From the NCBI RefSeq assembly GCF_020524285.1, contig NZ_JAIVKX010000010.1, positions 124,001-188,000 of the forward strand: a stretch of 64,000 nucleotides of DNA, in the 5' to 3' direction. Below are positions 8,841 to 18,506 of the stretch, piece by piece (positions within the stretch are counted from its first letter, which is position 1; each line of letters starts with the position of its first letter). The stretch is from Alloyangia pacifica. Its GTDB lineage: Bacteria; Pseudomonadota; Alphaproteobacteria; Rhodobacterales; Rhodobacteraceae. The notes under the pieces are model-generated. The model searched no databases, was not told where the DNA came from, and saw only the letters and a list, made by a program, of their open reading frames with translations. Both the position numbers and the translations under genes were made by a program.

Positions 8841-9488
8841 ATGCCATTGACCCAGACTCACCGCCTCACCGCCCTGCTCATTGCCGTGCTTGCGCTCGGC
8901 GCCTTGTGGCTGCAGGTGCACGTGGGGCTGGCGCGGCGGCCGGACCGCGAGATCTGGGAAGAGCTCTGGCGGCTGGGGCGCTACTTCACCATCCTCACGA
9001 ACCTCATGGTCGGCATCACCTTTGCGGCGATCGCCGGAGGGCACCGCCCGGCAAGCTGGTGGACCACCGCCGTGACCCTGTGGATCCTCATCGTCGCCAT
9101 CGTCTACCACGGGCTGCTGGCGCGGCCGCTGGAGGGCATCCGCTGGTGGTCCGACATGGGGGTGCACACCTTCGTGCCGATCGCCGTGGTGCTCTGGTGG
9201 CTGACGCTGGCACCGAAGAAGGGGCTGGTGCCGCGGCACGCGCTGTGGTGGCTGCTCTGGCCGCTGGTCTACGTCGGCTACGCGCTGATCCGCGGCGAGG
9301 TCGACGGTCGGCACCCGTATTTCTTCATCGACCCGCATGAGGTCGGCTGGGGCGGGGTTGGCCTGTGGTGCGTGGCGCTGGGGGTGAGCTTCTGGCTCGG
9401 CGGGCTGGGGATGGTGGCGCTGGGGCGGCTGCTCAGCCGTCCATCTCCTCCAGCAGATGGCGCCCCTGACGGTCCTCAAGTTCGATGA
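8841..9488 (+). CDS. Pr6Pr-family membrane protein
   Basis: 215-aa integral membrane protein with six predicted helices. Recognisable features are [26 protein letters not shown], the [10 protein letters not shown] loop, and [21 protein letters not shown]. This family (FAR-17a/AIG1-like) has no settled biochemical role in bacteria. The ATG at 8841 directly abuts GGGAG; a TTG two codons later has better spacing and could be the true start. The 3' end overlaps the opposing DUF1491 gene by 56 bp, and it interrupts the minus-strand run between DUF1491 and recO. Confidence 0.8.
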   Translation: MPLTQTHRLTALLIAVLALGALWLQVHVGLARRPDREIWEELWRLGRYFTILTNLMVGITFAAIAGGHRPASWWTTAVTLWILIVAIVYHGLLARPLEGIRWWSDMGVHTFVPIAVVLWWLTLAPKKGLVPRHALWWLLWPLVYVGYALIRGEVDGRHPYFFIDPHEVGWGGVGLWCVALGVSFWLGGLGMVALGRLLSRPSPPADGAPDGPQVR

Positions 9489-9765
9489 CCCAGAGGTCGG
9501 GATCGAAGGCGCGCTGCTTCGAGACCCGCGCGTCGACCTCGTATTCCGGCCCCTCGGCCAGCGTGGCCCAGCGGCGCGCGCCGGTCATCAGGTCCCATTC
9601 GCGGCTGAAGGCCACGGCATTGCCGTCGAGCGTGGCGAGCTTGACGATCACCGCCCCGGCGGTGTCGTCGCCATGGGCAGTCACATAGGCGGGGATGTCC
9701 TGCAGCGACAGCCGCCGCAGGTAGGCGCCGACCCAGACATGGGTGGCGAGCCGCGGCTCAGGCAT
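9433..9765 (-). CDS. DUF1491 family protein
   Basis: 110-aa conserved alphaproteobacterial protein of unknown function. It starts RLATHVWVGAYLRRL and contains FSREWDLMTGARRWA and [20 protein letters not shown]. It is a soluble compact protein without an obvious active site. It overlaps the end of era by 8 bp, so it is translationally coupled and probably part of the rnc-era operon. Membership in the DUF is recognised from the pattern; its function is unknown. Confidence 0.82.
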   Translation of the reverse strand: MPEPRLATHVWVGAYLRRLSLQDIPAYVTAHGDDTAGAVIVKLATLDGNAVAFSREWDLMTGARRWATLAEGPEYEVDARVSKQRAFDPDLWVIELEDRQGRHLLEEMDG

Positions 9766-10666
9766 TGCCGTCCTTGAACTCGAGACCCATCTCGGAATAG
9801 CGCTCGGCCTCTTCCAGCCAGTTCTCGCGGACCTTCACCTGCAGGAAGAGGTGCACCTTGCGGCCGAGGAATTCCTCGAGCTCGGCGCGGGCGGCCTGGC
9901 TGACCGCCTTGATCGTCTCGCCCTTCTTGCCCAGAACGATGCCCTTGTGGCCGTCGCGGGTGACGTAGATGATCTGGTCGATGCGGGCCGAGCCATCCTT
10001 GCGCTCTTCCCACTGCTCGGTCTCCACCGTCAGCTGGTAGGGCAGCTCCTGGTGCAGGCGCAGGGTCAGTTTCTCGCGGGTCATCTCGGCGGCGATCATG
10101 CGCATCGGCAGGTCGGCGATCTGGTCTTCGGGGTAGAGCCAGGGGCTCTCGGGCAGTTCCGCAGCCAGCCACTTGCGCAGCGCGTCGACGCCGTGGCCGC
10201 GCTCGGCCGAGATCATGAAGGTCTCGGCGAAGGCATAGGCCTCGTTCATCTTCTGCGTCAGCGCCAGCAGGTCCTCGGCCTTCACCCGGTCGATCTTGTT
10301 GATCGCCAGCGCCACCTTGCGGCCGCGCGGCAGGTCCTGCAGCCCGTCGAGGATGCGCTTCACGCCATCGGTCATGCCGCGATGCGCCTCGATCAGCAGC
10401 ACGATCACGTCGGCATCCGAAGCGCCGCCCCAGGCCGCCGCCACCATGGCGCGATCGAGCCGGCGGCGCGGCTGGAACAGGCCGGGCGTGTCGACGAAGA
10501 CCAGCTGGCTCTCGCCTTCCATGGCCACGCCGCGGATACGCGTGCGCGTTGTCTGCACCTTGTGGGTGACGATCGACACCTTGGCCCCCACCATGCGGTT
10601 GGTGAGAGTCGACTTGCCCGCGTTGGGCTCGCCGATGAGGGCGATGAATCCGGCACGTGTGGTCAT
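9758..10666 (-). CDS. era: GTPase Era
   Basis: Essential ribosome-assembly GTPase of 302 aa that binds the 3' end of 16S rRNA. G1 is GEPNAGKST (residues 11-19), G3 is DTPG and G4 is NKID. The C-terminal KH domain carries GKKGETIKAVSQAAR. Co-occurrence with rnc is classical, since both act on rRNA maturation; here an EamA transporter gene is inserted between them. The start ATG is clear and 13 bp separate it from the preceding gene. Confidence 0.97.
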   Translation of the reverse strand: MTTRAGFIALIGEPNAGKSTLTNRMVGAKVSIVTHKVQTTRTRIRGVAMEGESQLVFVDTPGLFQPRRRLDRAMVAAAWGGASDADVIVLLIEAHRGMTDGVKRILDGLQDLPRGRKVALAINKIDRVKAEDLLALTQKMNEAYAFAETFMISAERGHGVDALRKWLAAELPESPWLYPEDQIADLPMRMIAAEMTREKLTLRLHQELPYQLTVETEQWEERKDGSARIDQIIYVTRDGHKGIVLGKKGETIKAVSQAARAELEEFLGRKVHLFLQVKVRENWLEEAERYSEMGLEFKDGNA

Positions 10667-10679
10667 TGGGGCGTTCCCG

Positions 10680-11606
10680 TTACTGACGATCCGTGGCCCT
10701 TACAGGCTTTTGCGGCGCGGGGCCAGAGCGGCCGCTGCGGATCAGGGTATAGCATCCCGAGACGACAATCAGCAGCGCTCCTGCAAGCGTCCAGAGATCC
10801 GGGCGCTCGCCGAAGAGCAGGTAGGCGAAGACCAGCGCCACCAGCAGCCGCGAGTAGCGGAAGGGGGCGACCACCGAGACCTCGCCCGTGCGCATGGCGC
10901 GGGTGAGCGCGGTATAGGCGGTGACGCCGACGAGACCCGTGGCCAGCAGGCGCAGCAGCTCGGAGCTCTGCGGCAGGCGCGGCGGCGCGGGATCGAAAGG
11001 CAGCAGCAAGAGCCCCGCCACCGTGACCACCGCGAAACCGAGGATACCGAGCTGTTTCGCCGAGACCGCGGGCGGTGCCGCGCGGGTGTAGAGATCGCGC
11101 ATGGCGAAGCCGAACATCGCCGCGATCGACAGCAGCGCGTCGAGCCGGAAGGCTTCGGGCGTGGGGCGCACGATCAGCAGCACGCCGACAAAGCCCACCG
11201 CCATGGCGGCCCAGCGGCGCGGACCGACCGTCTCGCCGAGCAGCAGCGCCGCCCCGGCGGTGACCACCAGCGGCGCCGCCTGCAGGATCGAGGAGGTGAC
11301 CGACAGCGGCGTGTAGGCCAGCGACAGCGCGAAGAAGAGCCGCCCCATGATCTCGAAGACCGTGCGCAGCAGCAGGCTGGGGCGCAGCATCGCCGGGTGC
11401 AGCACGGCCTCGCCCGCGCGCAGGGTCATCAGGGTGTAGAGCGTGACGCCGGTGAGGCCGAAGATCACCGTCGCCTCGCCCGGCGGCAGGCCGGGGGCGA
11501 CGGATTTGAAAAGCGCGTCCTCGACCGCGAAGAGCGTCATCGCCAGCACCATGAAACCGGCGCCGGTGGCATTCGCGCTCATCCGCGGCGCGGCGGCGTC
11601 AGCCAT
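10680..11606 (-). CDS. EamA/DMT-family transporter
   Basis: 308-aa inner-membrane protein with about ten hydrophobic helices arranged as two EamA repeats. Typical segments are [11 protein letters not shown] near the start and the second-repeat [27 protein letters not shown]. It is a drug/metabolite exporter family member whose substrate cannot be read from the sequence. It overlaps the end of rnc by 8 bp and precedes era by 13 bp, so it is embedded in the core operon. A second ATG at 11582 is an alternative start. Confidence 0.85.
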   Translation of the reverse strand: MADAAAPRMSANATGAGFMVLAMTLFAVEDALFKSVAPGLPPGEATVIFGLTGVTLYTLMTLRAGEAVLHPAMLRPSLLLRTVFEIMGRLFFALSLAYTPLSVTSSILQAAPLVVTAGAALLLGETVGPRRWAAMAVGFVGVLLIVRPTPEAFRLDALLSIAAMFGFAMRDLYTRAAPPAVSAKQLGILGFAVVTVAGLLLLPFDPAPPRLPQSSELLRLLATGLVGVTAYTALTRAMRTGEVSVVAPFRYSRLLVALVFAYLLFGERPDLWTLAGALLIVVSGCYTLIRSGRSGPAPQKPVRATDRQ

Positions 11607-12285
11607 CCGCGGTGACTTGCGCCAGCAGCGCGGCGGCGGCTTCCTGTTCGGCCTTGCGCTTCGAGCCGGCGGTGGCGTCGGCCTTCTGGCCCGAGGCGAG
11701 CCGCACTTCGATGGTGAAGACCGGCGCGTGATCGGGGCCGGAGCGGGCGGTTTCCACGTAGGCGGGCGGGGTCATGCCGCGTGCCTGCGCCCATTCCTGC
11801 AGAGAGGTCTTGGGATCGCGCGCGTCCTGCTGCACGGTCGAGACCCGGTTGCCCCAGAGCCGCAGGATCATGTCTTGCGCCACCTCGAAGCCGCCGTCGA
11901 GATAGACCGCGGCGATCACCGCCTCCATGGCGTCGCCGAGCAGCGCCTGCTTGCGACGCCCGCCCGACATCATCTCGGAGCGGCCGAGCTTCAGCGCGGC
12001 GCCGATGTCGACCTCGCGCGCCACCTCGGCGCAGGCCTCCTTGCGGACCAGCGCGTTGAAGCGCGGCGCGAGTTGGCCCTCGCTGGCCTTGCGGTCCTCG
12101 CCCAGAAGCGCTTCGGCCATGACGAGGCCGAGCACGCGGTCGCCGAGGAACTCGAGCCGCTGGTTGTCCTCGCGGCCGGGACCGGACATCGACGAATGGG
12201 TCAGCGCGCGGCGCAGCAGCTCGGGTCGCTCGAACCGATGCCCCAGCCGCTGCTCCAGCGCTTCTATCTCGGCCGAACGCTTCAT
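11599..12285 (-). CDS. rnc: ribonuclease III
   Basis: Double-strand-specific endoribonuclease (228 aa) for rRNA processing and mRNA decay. The RNase III signature [15 protein letters not shown] contains the catalytic Glu and Asp, and a later acidic motif is [16 protein letters not shown]-terminal dsRNA-binding domain follows ([11 protein letters not shown] and [15 protein letters not shown]). The start overlaps the lepB stop by 4 bp, so the genes are translationally coupled. Confidence 0.97.
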   Translation of the reverse strand: MKRSAEIEALEQRLGHRFERPELLRRALTHSSMSGPGREDNQRLEFLGDRVLGLVMAEALLGEDRKASEGQLAPRFNALVRKEACAEVAREVDIGAALKLGRSEMMSGGRRKQALLGDAMEAVIAAVYLDGGFEVAQDMILRLWGNRVSTVQQDARDPKTSLQEWAQARGMTPPAYVETARSGPDHAPVFTIEVRLASGQKADATAGSKRKAEQEAAAALLAQVTADG

Positions 12286-13115
12286 GTGATCTTGTGGAAG
12301 AACCGGTCGCCGCGCCAGGTCCAGAAGAACAGCATCGAGCGGCCAGACGAGGAGAACATGACGCGCGTCGCCTTGCCGATGATGTTCTCGAACGGCACGA
12401 AGCCGACGCCGCCCGCGGCGTTCGGCACGCGGCTGTCTGCGGAGTTGTCGCGGTTGTCACCCATCATGAAGAAATGACCCTCGGGCACGGTGTAGATCGG
12501 GGTGTTGTCCGATCCCTGCATTCCGATGTTGAGGATATCATGCTTCACGCCATTGGGCAGCGTTTCGGTCCAGCGCGATTTCTCGCAGACACCGCCGGTG
12601 CCGACCGGGCCGTTCTCGCAGCGCGGACGCAGGCCCTGCGGGCCCTGCGGCTCGGCGGTTTCGGTGAAGGTGCCATTGGCCTCGATCTCGACCGGGGTGC
12701 CGTTGATGTAGAGCAGCCCCTGCTTGACCTGGATCTGGTCGCCCGGCAGGCCGATCACCCGCTTGATGAAGTCGGTGCCGTTGACCGGGTGGCGGAAGAC
12801 CACCACGTCGCCGCGCTCGGGCTCGGAGCCGAACAGCCGGGTGTTGTCGCCATCGAGGAAGCCGCAGATGTCCTTGGCGTCGACGTTGATGCCGAAGGAG
12901 TTCAGGCGGATCGACGGGCAGGAGGCATAGGAATAGCCGTAGGTCATCTTGTTGACGAAGAGGAAGTCGCCGATCAGCAGCGTATCCTTCATCGAGCCGG
13001 AGGGAATCCAGAACGGCTGGAAGAACAGCGTCCGGAAGACGCCCGCGATCACCAGCGCCCAGAATACCGTCTTGACGGTTTCCCAGATCCCGCCCGATTT
13101 CTCTTCTTTTGCCAT
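12282..13115 (-). CDS. lepB: signal peptidase I
   Basis: Inner-membrane serine protease (277 aa) that removes signal peptides from exported proteins. One N-terminal transmembrane segment (about residues 15-35) is followed by the catalytic Ser in PSGSM, the catalytic Lys in FIKRVIG, and box E in [11 protein letters not shown]. The start at MAKEEKSGG is chosen because GGGCGGG lies upstream and the longer frame begins inside the palindromic region. The gene is followed by rnc with a 4-bp overlap. Confidence 0.96.
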   Translation of the reverse strand: MAKEEKSGGIWETVKTVFWALVIAGVFRTLFFQPFWIPSGSMKDTLLIGDFLFVNKMTYGYSYASCPSIRLNSFGINVDAKDICGFLDGDNTRLFGSEPERGDVVVFRHPVNGTDFIKRVIGLPGDQIQVKQGLLYINGTPVEIEANGTFTETAEPQGPQGLRPRCENGPVGTGGVCEKSRWTETLPNGVKHDILNIGMQGSDNTPIYTVPEGHFFMMGDNRDNSADSRVPNAAGGVGFVPFENIIGKATRVMFSSSGRSMLFFWTWRGDRFFHKIT

Positions 13116-13203
13116 GGAATCCCGCCCTTGTGCCTCGATGTGCCTTGGTTCCTTGGCTTCATGGGCGGGGGCGGGGAGAGTGTCAAGGCGGCGCAAAGGC
13201 CGT

Positions 13204-13249
13204 GCAAATCTCTTCGAAGAGATTTGCAAAACCCTTCGAAGGGTTTTGC
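13204..13249. repeat. two abutting TTCGAA-centred palindromes
   Basis: The first perfect 24-nt palindrome spans 13204-13227 (arm gcaaatctcttc) and the second spans 13226-13249 (arm gcaaaacccttc), so they share two bases. They lie between the acpS stop and the lepB start. Two consecutive strong hairpins would form in RNA within an otherwise tight operon, suggesting a processing, attenuation or termination point. Confidence 0.8.
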
Positions 13250-13256
13250 GCGGGCG

Positions 13257-13676
13257 TTACCGTGTCGTGATCGCGCCGTCGGTCGGCCGGGCCTCGATCA
13301 CCACGAAGGCCTGCGCCCAGGGATGGTCGTCGGTCAGCGTCACGTGAATGATCGCCTCGTGGCCGGGCGGGGTCATCGCGTCGAGCCGCTCCTTCGCCCA
13401 GCCGGTCACCTGCATCACCGGTTGGCCGGTCGGCAGGTTGGTCACCGCCATGTCCTTCCAGGCGATGCCCATGCGCAGCCCGGTGCCGAGCGCCTTGGAG
13501 CAGGCTTCCTTGGCGGCCCACCGCTTGGCGTAGGTGCCGGCCACGTCCCTGCGGCGTTCGGCCTTGCGCTGTTCGGTCTCGGTGAAGACGCGGTTGCGGA
13601 ACCGGTCCCCGAAGCGGGCCAGCGTCGCCTCGATGCGCTCGATGTTCGCAAGGTCCGTGCCGATGCCGAGGATCAT
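13257..13676 (-). CDS. acpS: holo-[acyl-carrier-protein] synthase
   Basis: 139-aa phosphopantetheinyl transferase that activates acyl carrier protein using CoA. The N-terminal motif [16 protein letters not shown] supplies the magnesium-binding Asp, and the second motif is [15 protein letters not shown]. It is slightly longer than the E. coli enzyme (126 aa) but within the family range. It is located between pdxJ (25-bp gap) and lepB, the conserved alphaproteobacterial order. Confidence 0.95.
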   Translation of the reverse strand: MILGIGTDLANIERIEATLARFGDRFRNRVFTETEQRKAERRRDVAGTYAKRWAAKEACSKALGTGLRMGIAWKDMAVTNLPTGQPVMQVTGWAKERLDAMTPPGHEAIIHVTLTDDHPWAQAFVVIEARPTDGAITTR

Positions 13677-13701
13677 CCGTGGTCTCCGGGGCCGCGGGCG
13701 G

Positions 13702-14454
13702 TTACGCCCGCGCCTCGTCCATCAGGCGGCGCATCTCGGCGATCGCCGGGCCGAGGCCGCGGAAGATCGCCTCGCCGATCAGGAAATGCCCGATGTTGAG
13801 CTCCATCACCTCCGGGAAGGCGGCGATGGGTTTCACCGTGTCGTAGGTCAGCCCGTGACCCGCGTGCACCTCGAGCCCCAGCGAATGGGCAAAGGCGGAC
13901 ATGTCGCGCAGGCGCTCGAGCTCGGCGTCGCGCTCGGCGAGCTTGCCCTCGGCGTGGAGGTCACAATAGGCGCCGGTGTGCAGTTCGATCACCTGCGCGC
14001 CGATGCGGTGCGCGGCTTCGATCTGCGGCTTGTCGGGGGCAATGAAGATCGACACCCGGCAGCCCGCCTCGCGCAGCGGCGCGATGAAATGCGCCAGCCG
14101 GTTTTCCTCGCGCGCCACCTCGAGCCCACCCTCGGTGGTGCGCTCCTCGCGCTTCTCGGGGACGACGCAGACCGCGTGCGGCTTGTGGCGCAGGGCGATG
14201 GCCTGCATCTCGTCGGTGGCGGCCATCTCGAAGTTGAGCGGCACCGAGAGCGTCTCCATCAGCCCGTCGATGTCGGCGTCCGAGATGTGGCGGCGGTCTT
14301 CGCGCAGGTGCGCGGTGATGCCGTCGGCCCCGGCCTCCTCGGCGAGTTTCGCGGCGCGCAGCGGGCAGGGATAGGCGCTGCCGCGGGCGTTGCGCACGGT
14401 GGCGACGTGGTCGATGTTGACGCCCAGTCTCAGGCGGCCGGCATAGGAAGTCAT
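13702..14454 (-). CDS. pdxJ: pyridoxine 5'-phosphate synthase
   Basis: TIM-barrel enzyme of 250 aa that condenses 1-deoxyxylulose 5-phosphate with 3-amino-2-oxopropyl phosphate to make PNP, in the DXP-dependent vitamin B6 route. Signatures are [16 protein letters not shown] at the N-terminus, [13 protein letters not shown], and the late [12 protein letters not shown] and [14 protein letters not shown]. Its normal pathway partners include SerC, which lies in this window at 58 kb. The pdxJ-acpS pairing is conserved. Confidence 0.96.
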   Translation of the reverse strand: MTSYAGRLRLGVNIDHVATVRNARGSAYPCPLRAAKLAEEAGADGITAHLREDRRHISDADIDGLMETLSVPLNFEMAATDEMQAIALRHKPHAVCVVPEKREERTTEGGLEVAREENRLAHFIAPLREAGCRVSIFIAPDKPQIEAAHRIGAQVIELHTGAYCDLHAEGKLAERDAELERLRDMSAFAHSLGLEVHAGHGLTYDTVKPIAAFPEVMELNIGHFLIGEAIFRGLGPAIAEMRRLMDEARA

Positions 14455-14499
14455 CGCGTGTCCTCCGGGGGACGATAGAGGGTCTCTTCGCGCCGGACC

Positions 14500-15153
14500 C
14501 TAGTCCGCCGCGCCGCCCTCGTCAGCCGCTTTCTGCTTCTTTTTCAGGGCCGCGAGCTTTTTCTTCAGCGCGCCGCGGCGGCGGTTCTGATAGGCGCGGA
14601 TGACCGGTACCGACAGGTAGTAGGCCACGAGACCCGCGATGATGCCGGGAAGGATGCCGCCGATCAGGTAGGGGTAGAAGACCTCGTGGAAGAAGATCCT
14701 CAGGTTGGTCCAGTCGGCCGCATCCCCGGTGAAGACGGCGCAGACGTTGTGCCAGAGGTCGTGGCCCGCGTAGGTGAACTTGTCGAGCAGCGAGGCGTGA
14801 TGCGGCGAGCGCCGGTCGATGCCCAGAAGGAAGTACCCCAGCTCCAGCGAGACGATGCCGATCGGCACGTAGGTCAGCGGGTTGCCGAAGAAGGTGCCGA
14901 GCAGCGCCGCGAGGATATTGCCCCGGACCAGCCAGGCGACGGCGGCGGCGACGACAAAATGCAGCCCGTAGAGCGGGGTGAAGGTGGTGAACACCCCGGC
15001 AAAGATGCCGCGGGCGATCTTTTCAGGCGAATCGGGAAGCCGGTGCAGGCGGTACTGGACATAACGGGCGGCGCGCCCCCAGCCGCCACGCGGCCAGAAG
15101 AACTCTAGCACGGCCCTCCAGACTGGCCGTTTGTCGCGCCGCTTGAAAACCAA
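14500..15153 (-). CDS. DUF2062 domain-containing membrane protein
   Basis: 217 aa. A basic N-terminus is followed by the DUF2062 core, GIFAGVFTTFTPLYGLHF, and then GNPLTYVPIG. There are three to four hydrophobic segments and a lysine-rich coiled tail (KKKLAALKKKQK). Its function is unknown. It sits between rel and pdxJ with short gaps (21 and 45 bp), as in many alphaproteobacteria, so operon membership is likely while its role is not known. Confidence 0.82.
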   Translation of the reverse strand: MVFKRRDKRPVWRAVLEFFWPRGGWGRAARYVQYRLHRLPDSPEKIARGIFAGVFTTFTPLYGLHFVVAAAVAWLVRGNILAALLGTFFGNPLTYVPIGIVSLELGYFLLGIDRRSPHHASLLDKFTYAGHDLWHNVCAVFTGDAADWTNLRIFFHEVFYPYLIGGILPGIIAGLVAYYLSVPVIRAYQNRRRGALKKKLAALKKKQKAADEGGAAD

Positions 15154-15174
15154 TGGCGCCCTTCCCCTCTTTCA

Positions 15175-17313
15175 TTACTCCGCGGCGGCAGGCACGGCCG
15201 CCAGGGAGGTGTCGCGATGGCGGCTGACGGAGGCCACGTCGCTTTCGGCTTCGAGTGCGGACATCACCGAGTGGAGGTGTTCGGCATCCCTCAGTTCCAC
15301 GTCGATCTGGAGTCTGAAGAAATCCGGTTTCCGGTCGATGAAGTGCAGGTCCGAGATATTGGCCCCGCGCTCGCCGATCAAGGTGCAAATGCGCCCGAGT
15401 ACGCCGGCATCGTTGCCGACCGTGAGGTCAAGGCTCATGTCGTAGGCCGCGGGGTGCGTACCGTCGGCCCAGTGCAGGTCGACCCAGCGCTCGGGCTGGT
15501 CCTCGTACTTGGCGAGGGATTCGCAATCGATCGCATGCACGAAGACACCCTTGCCGCGCTTGGTGATGCCGACGATGCGCTCGCCCGGCAGCGGCTGGCA
15601 GCAGCGTGCCCGGGTGAAACCGGTGCCCGGCTCGAGGCCGATGACCGCGCGCTGCATCTCCACCTCGTGTTCGTCCGAGGGGGTGAGGTCGGGATAGACT
15701 GCGTGCACCACCTCGCGGGTGGTCAGCTCGGCGCTGCCGAGGCGGGCGAGCAGCTCGTCCGCGTCTTCGAGGCGCAGCGTCTTGGCGGCCTTCTCGAGCA
15801 CCTTGTCGGTGGATTTCTTGCCGACGTGCTCGAAGGCCGAGCGCGCCAGTTCCTGCCCGAGCTTGATGAACCGCCCGCGGCCGGCCTCGCGCAGGGCGCG
15901 GCGGATGGCGCTGCGCGCCTTGCCGGTGGTGGCGATGTCGAGCCAGGTGGCCTGCGGGGTCTGCCCCTCGGCGGTGATGATCTCGACCGACTGGCCGTTC
16001 TTCAGGCGGGTCCAGAGCGGCACGCGGATGCCGTCGACCTTGGCGCCGACGCAGGCCGAACCGATGCGGGTGTGGATTGCGTAGGCGTAGTCGAGCGGTG
16101 TCGCGCCGCGCGGCAGCTTCACAACGTCGCCCTTGGGCGTGAAGCAGAACACCTTGTCCGAGTACATCTCGAGCTTCACCGCCTCGAGGAATTCGTCGTG
16201 ATCCTCCTCGGCGTCGAACTGCTCGGTGAGCGAGGAGATCCACTTAGCAGGGTCGACGGCAAAGGGGTTCTCGGAGCGCACGCCGTCACGATAGGACCAA
16301 TGCGCGGCAACGCCGGTCTCGGCCACGTCGTGCATCTGGCGGGTGCGGATCTGCACCTCGACGCGTTTGCCGTCGCGGCCCGAGACGGTGGTGTGTATCG
16401 AGCGGTAACCGTTGGATTTCGGCTGGCTGACGTAGTCCTTGAAGCGGCCCGGCACGGCGCGCCAGCGCTGGTGGATCACGCCGAGCGCGCGGTAGGTGTC
16501 CATCTCGCTGCGGGTGATGACGCGGAAGCCGTAGATGTCCGAAAGGCGCGAGAACCCCATGCCCTTTTCCTGCATCTTGCGCCAGATCGAGTAGGGCTTC
16601 TTGGCGCGACCGAAGACCTCGGCCTCGATCTGCGCCTCTTCCAGCTCGTGGCGCATGTCGCCGGTGATCCGGTGGATCACGTCGCCGGCTTCCTTCTGCA
16701 GGTTGATGAAGCGGCGGATGATCGAGGCGCGCCCCTCGGGGTTGAGCACCCGGAACGCCAGATCCTCGAGTTCCTCGCGCATCCACTGCATACCCATGCG
16801 GCCGGCCAGCGGCGCATAGATGTCCATGGTCTCGCGCGCCTTCTGCACCTGCTTCTCGGGGCGCATCGCCTTGATCGTCCGCATGTTGTGCAGCCGGTCG
16901 GCGAGCTTCACCAGAATCACCCGCAGGTCGCGGGACATGGCCATGAAGAGCTTGCGAAAATTCTCGGCCTGCTTGGTCTCCGACGAAGAGAGCTGCAGGT
17001 TGGTCAGCTTGGTGACCCCGTCGACCAGATCCGCCACCTCGGTGCCGAAGCGGTCCGCGACATCCTGATACGAGGCACGGGTGTCCTCGATCGTGTCGTG
17101 CAGCAGGGCGGTGATGATGGTCGCGTCGTCAAGCTGCTGCTCGGTGAGGATGGCGGCAACCGCGACGGGATGGGTGAAGTAGAGCTCGCCGGAGTGGCGG
17201 TACTGCCCCTCGTGCATCCGCAGGCCGTAATCATAGGCCTCGCGGATCAGCGCCTCGTTGGTCTTCGGATTGTAGTTGCGGACCAGTGCAACAAGGTCTT
17301 CCGCCGCGATCAT
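15175..17313 (-). CDS. rel: bifunctional (p)ppGpp synthetase/hydrolase (RelA/SpoT homologue)
   Basis: 712-aa stringent-response enzyme. The N-terminal HD hydrolase domain has ALLHDTIED. The synthetase domain has the RFKD motif, typical of bifunctional Rel/SpoT rather than EXDD monofunctional RelA, followed by YVSQPKSNGYRSIHTTV. A TGS domain (about 390-450, VFCFTPKGDVVKLPRGATPLDYAY) and a C-terminal ACT domain complete the usual order. It is probably the sole long RSH protein, as in other alphaproteobacteria. The gene follows rpoZ with a 40-bp gap; omega subunit is itself a ppGpp-binding part of RNA polymerase in E. coli. Confidence 0.95.
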   Translation of the reverse strand: MIAAEDLVALVRNYNPKTNEALIREAYDYGLRMHEGQYRHSGELYFTHPVAVAAILTEQQLDDATIITALLHDTIEDTRASYQDVADRFGTEVADLVDGVTKLTNLQLSSSETKQAENFRKLFMAMSRDLRVILVKLADRLHNMRTIKAMRPEKQVQKARETMDIYAPLAGRMGMQWMREELEDLAFRVLNPEGRASIIRRFINLQKEAGDVIHRITGDMRHELEEAQIEAEVFGRAKKPYSIWRKMQEKGMGFSRLSDIYGFRVITRSEMDTYRALGVIHQRWRAVPGRFKDYVSQPKSNGYRSIHTTVSGRDGKRVEVQIRTRQMHDVAETGVAAHWSYRDGVRSENPFAVDPAKWISSLTEQFDAEEDHDEFLEAVKLEMYSDKVFCFTPKGDVVKLPRGATPLDYAYAIHTRIGSACVGAKVDGIRVPLWTRLKNGQSVEIITAEGQTPQATWLDIATTGKARSAIRRALREAGRGRFIKLGQELARSAFEHVGKKSTDKVLEKAAKTLRLEDADELLARLGSAELTTREVVHAVYPDLTPSDEHEVEMQRAVIGLEPGTGFTRARCCQPLPGERIVGITKRGKGVFVHAIDCESLAKYEDQPERWVDLHWADGTHPAAYDMSLDLTVGNDAGVLGRICTLIGERGANISDLHFIDRKPDFFRLQIDVELRDAEHLHSVMSALEAESDVASVSRHRDTSLAAVPAAAE

Positions 17314-17353
17314 GGGCGCCTATCCTTACCCTGGCCCGCTAAAAGCGAGCCTC

Positions 17354-17707
17354 TCAGCTCTCTCCTTGCGCTTCCATCAGGGCGCGCAGGAGTTTCTCTT
17401 CCGACATGTCGTCGTCGGCGGGCTTGTCCTGCTCGGCACCCATGAGAAGCGCCATGCTGTCTTCTTCGGGCTCGTCGACCTCGATCTGGCTCTGGTGCGA
17501 CTCGATCAGGCGCTCGCGCAGCTCGTCAGCCGACTGGGTTTCCTCGGCGATTTCGCGCAGCGCGACCACCGGGTTCTTGTCGTTGTCGCGATCGACGGTG
17601 ATCGGCGCACCGGAAGCCACTTCGCGCGCCCGATGGGACGCGAGCATCACCAGCTCGAAGCGGTTGGGTACCTTGTCGACGCAGTCTTCTACCGTGACGC
17701 GGGCCAT
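17354..17707 (-). CDS. rpoZ: DNA-directed RNA polymerase omega subunit
   Basis: 117-aa small RNA polymerase subunit that binds and stabilises beta'. The N-terminus [21 protein letters not shown] is diagnostic. The C-terminal half is acidic and longer than in E. coli (91 aa), as is usual in alphaproteobacteria. It is followed by rel, the widely conserved rpoZ-spoT/rel pairing. Confidence 0.96.
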   Translation of the reverse strand: MARVTVEDCVDKVPNRFELVMLASHRAREVASGAPITVDRDNDKNPVVALREIAEETQSADELRERLIESHQSQIEVDEPEEDSMALLMGAEQDKPADDDMSEEKLLRALMEAQGES

Positions 17708-17805
17708 GAGCGTTTCACCTTCGGTTGACCGTAAGAAATGAGACTCCTACCGCGATGCTTCAGGATTGACAAGCGCAAACGCGGCGGCGTCGAGGGGCGG
17801 ATGGA

Positions 17806-18372
17806 TCACATTGGAACGACCTCTGCGCGGGCCGCTTCGGGGAGCGCGTCGCAGAGCTCTTGCGCGGTGAGATCGAGAATTGGGTGACGCCAATTAGCGG
17901 CAATGTCGCAAAGCGGTACGAGGACGAATGCACGGTCCTGAAGTCGCGGATGCGGAAGAATCAGCTCGTCCGGAGTCACCTGCGTCTGCTCCTCCACAGC
18001 GATTTCCCGCCATCGCGTCTGGGTTGCCTCATTTGGCATCACGATTTCGCCAACGGCGAGCAGATCGAGGTCGAGCGTCCGGCTGCCCCAGCGGCGCTCT
18101 CTTTCGCGTCCGAACTGCGCTTCGACGCGGTGCAGCGCAGCGAGGATCGCGGCGGGATCCGACGGGCCGCTCAACAGGGCGCAGGCATTGCAGTAATCCG
18201 GACCAAATCCGGCAGGAAAACAGGGCGTTGCGTAGAAGGTGCTGACCTTCTCGACCACGTAGTCCTCGCGCGCGAGCGCGGAGAGAGCGGAGTGCAGGGT
18301 CTGGAGGGGGGTACCTGCCTCGGAGGGCATGTTGGCCCCCAGGGCGATAAGTATTCCGCAAGGTAAACCCAT
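17806..18372 (-). CDS. folK: 2-amino-4-hydroxy-6-hydroxymethyldihydropteridine pyrophosphokinase
   Basis: 188-aa folate-pathway kinase that transfers pyrophosphate from ATP to the pterin before condensation with pABA. Family motifs are LIALGANMPSEAGTPLQTL, VEKVSTFYATPCFP, RWGSRTLDLDLLAVG and LPHPRLQDRAFVLVPL. The start MGLPCGILIALG is preferred because AGAAGGA lies upstream at workable spacing; a start 7 codons earlier is possible. It is divergent from the NYN gene over a short AT-rich promoter region (18373-18506) and lies 98 bp upstream of rpoZ. Confidence 0.94.
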   Translation of the reverse strand: MGLPCGILIALGANMPSEAGTPLQTLHSALSALAREDYVVEKVSTFYATPCFPAGFGPDYCNACALLSGPSDPAAILAALHRVEAQFGRERERRWGSRTLDLDLLAVGEIVMPNEATQTRWREIAVEEQTQVTPDELILPHPRLQDRAFVLVPLCDIAANWRHPILDLTAQELCDALPEAARAEVVPM

Positions 18373-18506
18373 TCTTACACTATCCTTCTGCATATATTGC
18401 GCTGCTTGAAAAGCTCCATGAAAGCCTTACTCTCAGAAATGGGCGTCCCATTATTCCATTTTTCCACTCACGGATCTGACGCCCCGATTGCTCGAAAGGA
18501 CATTTG

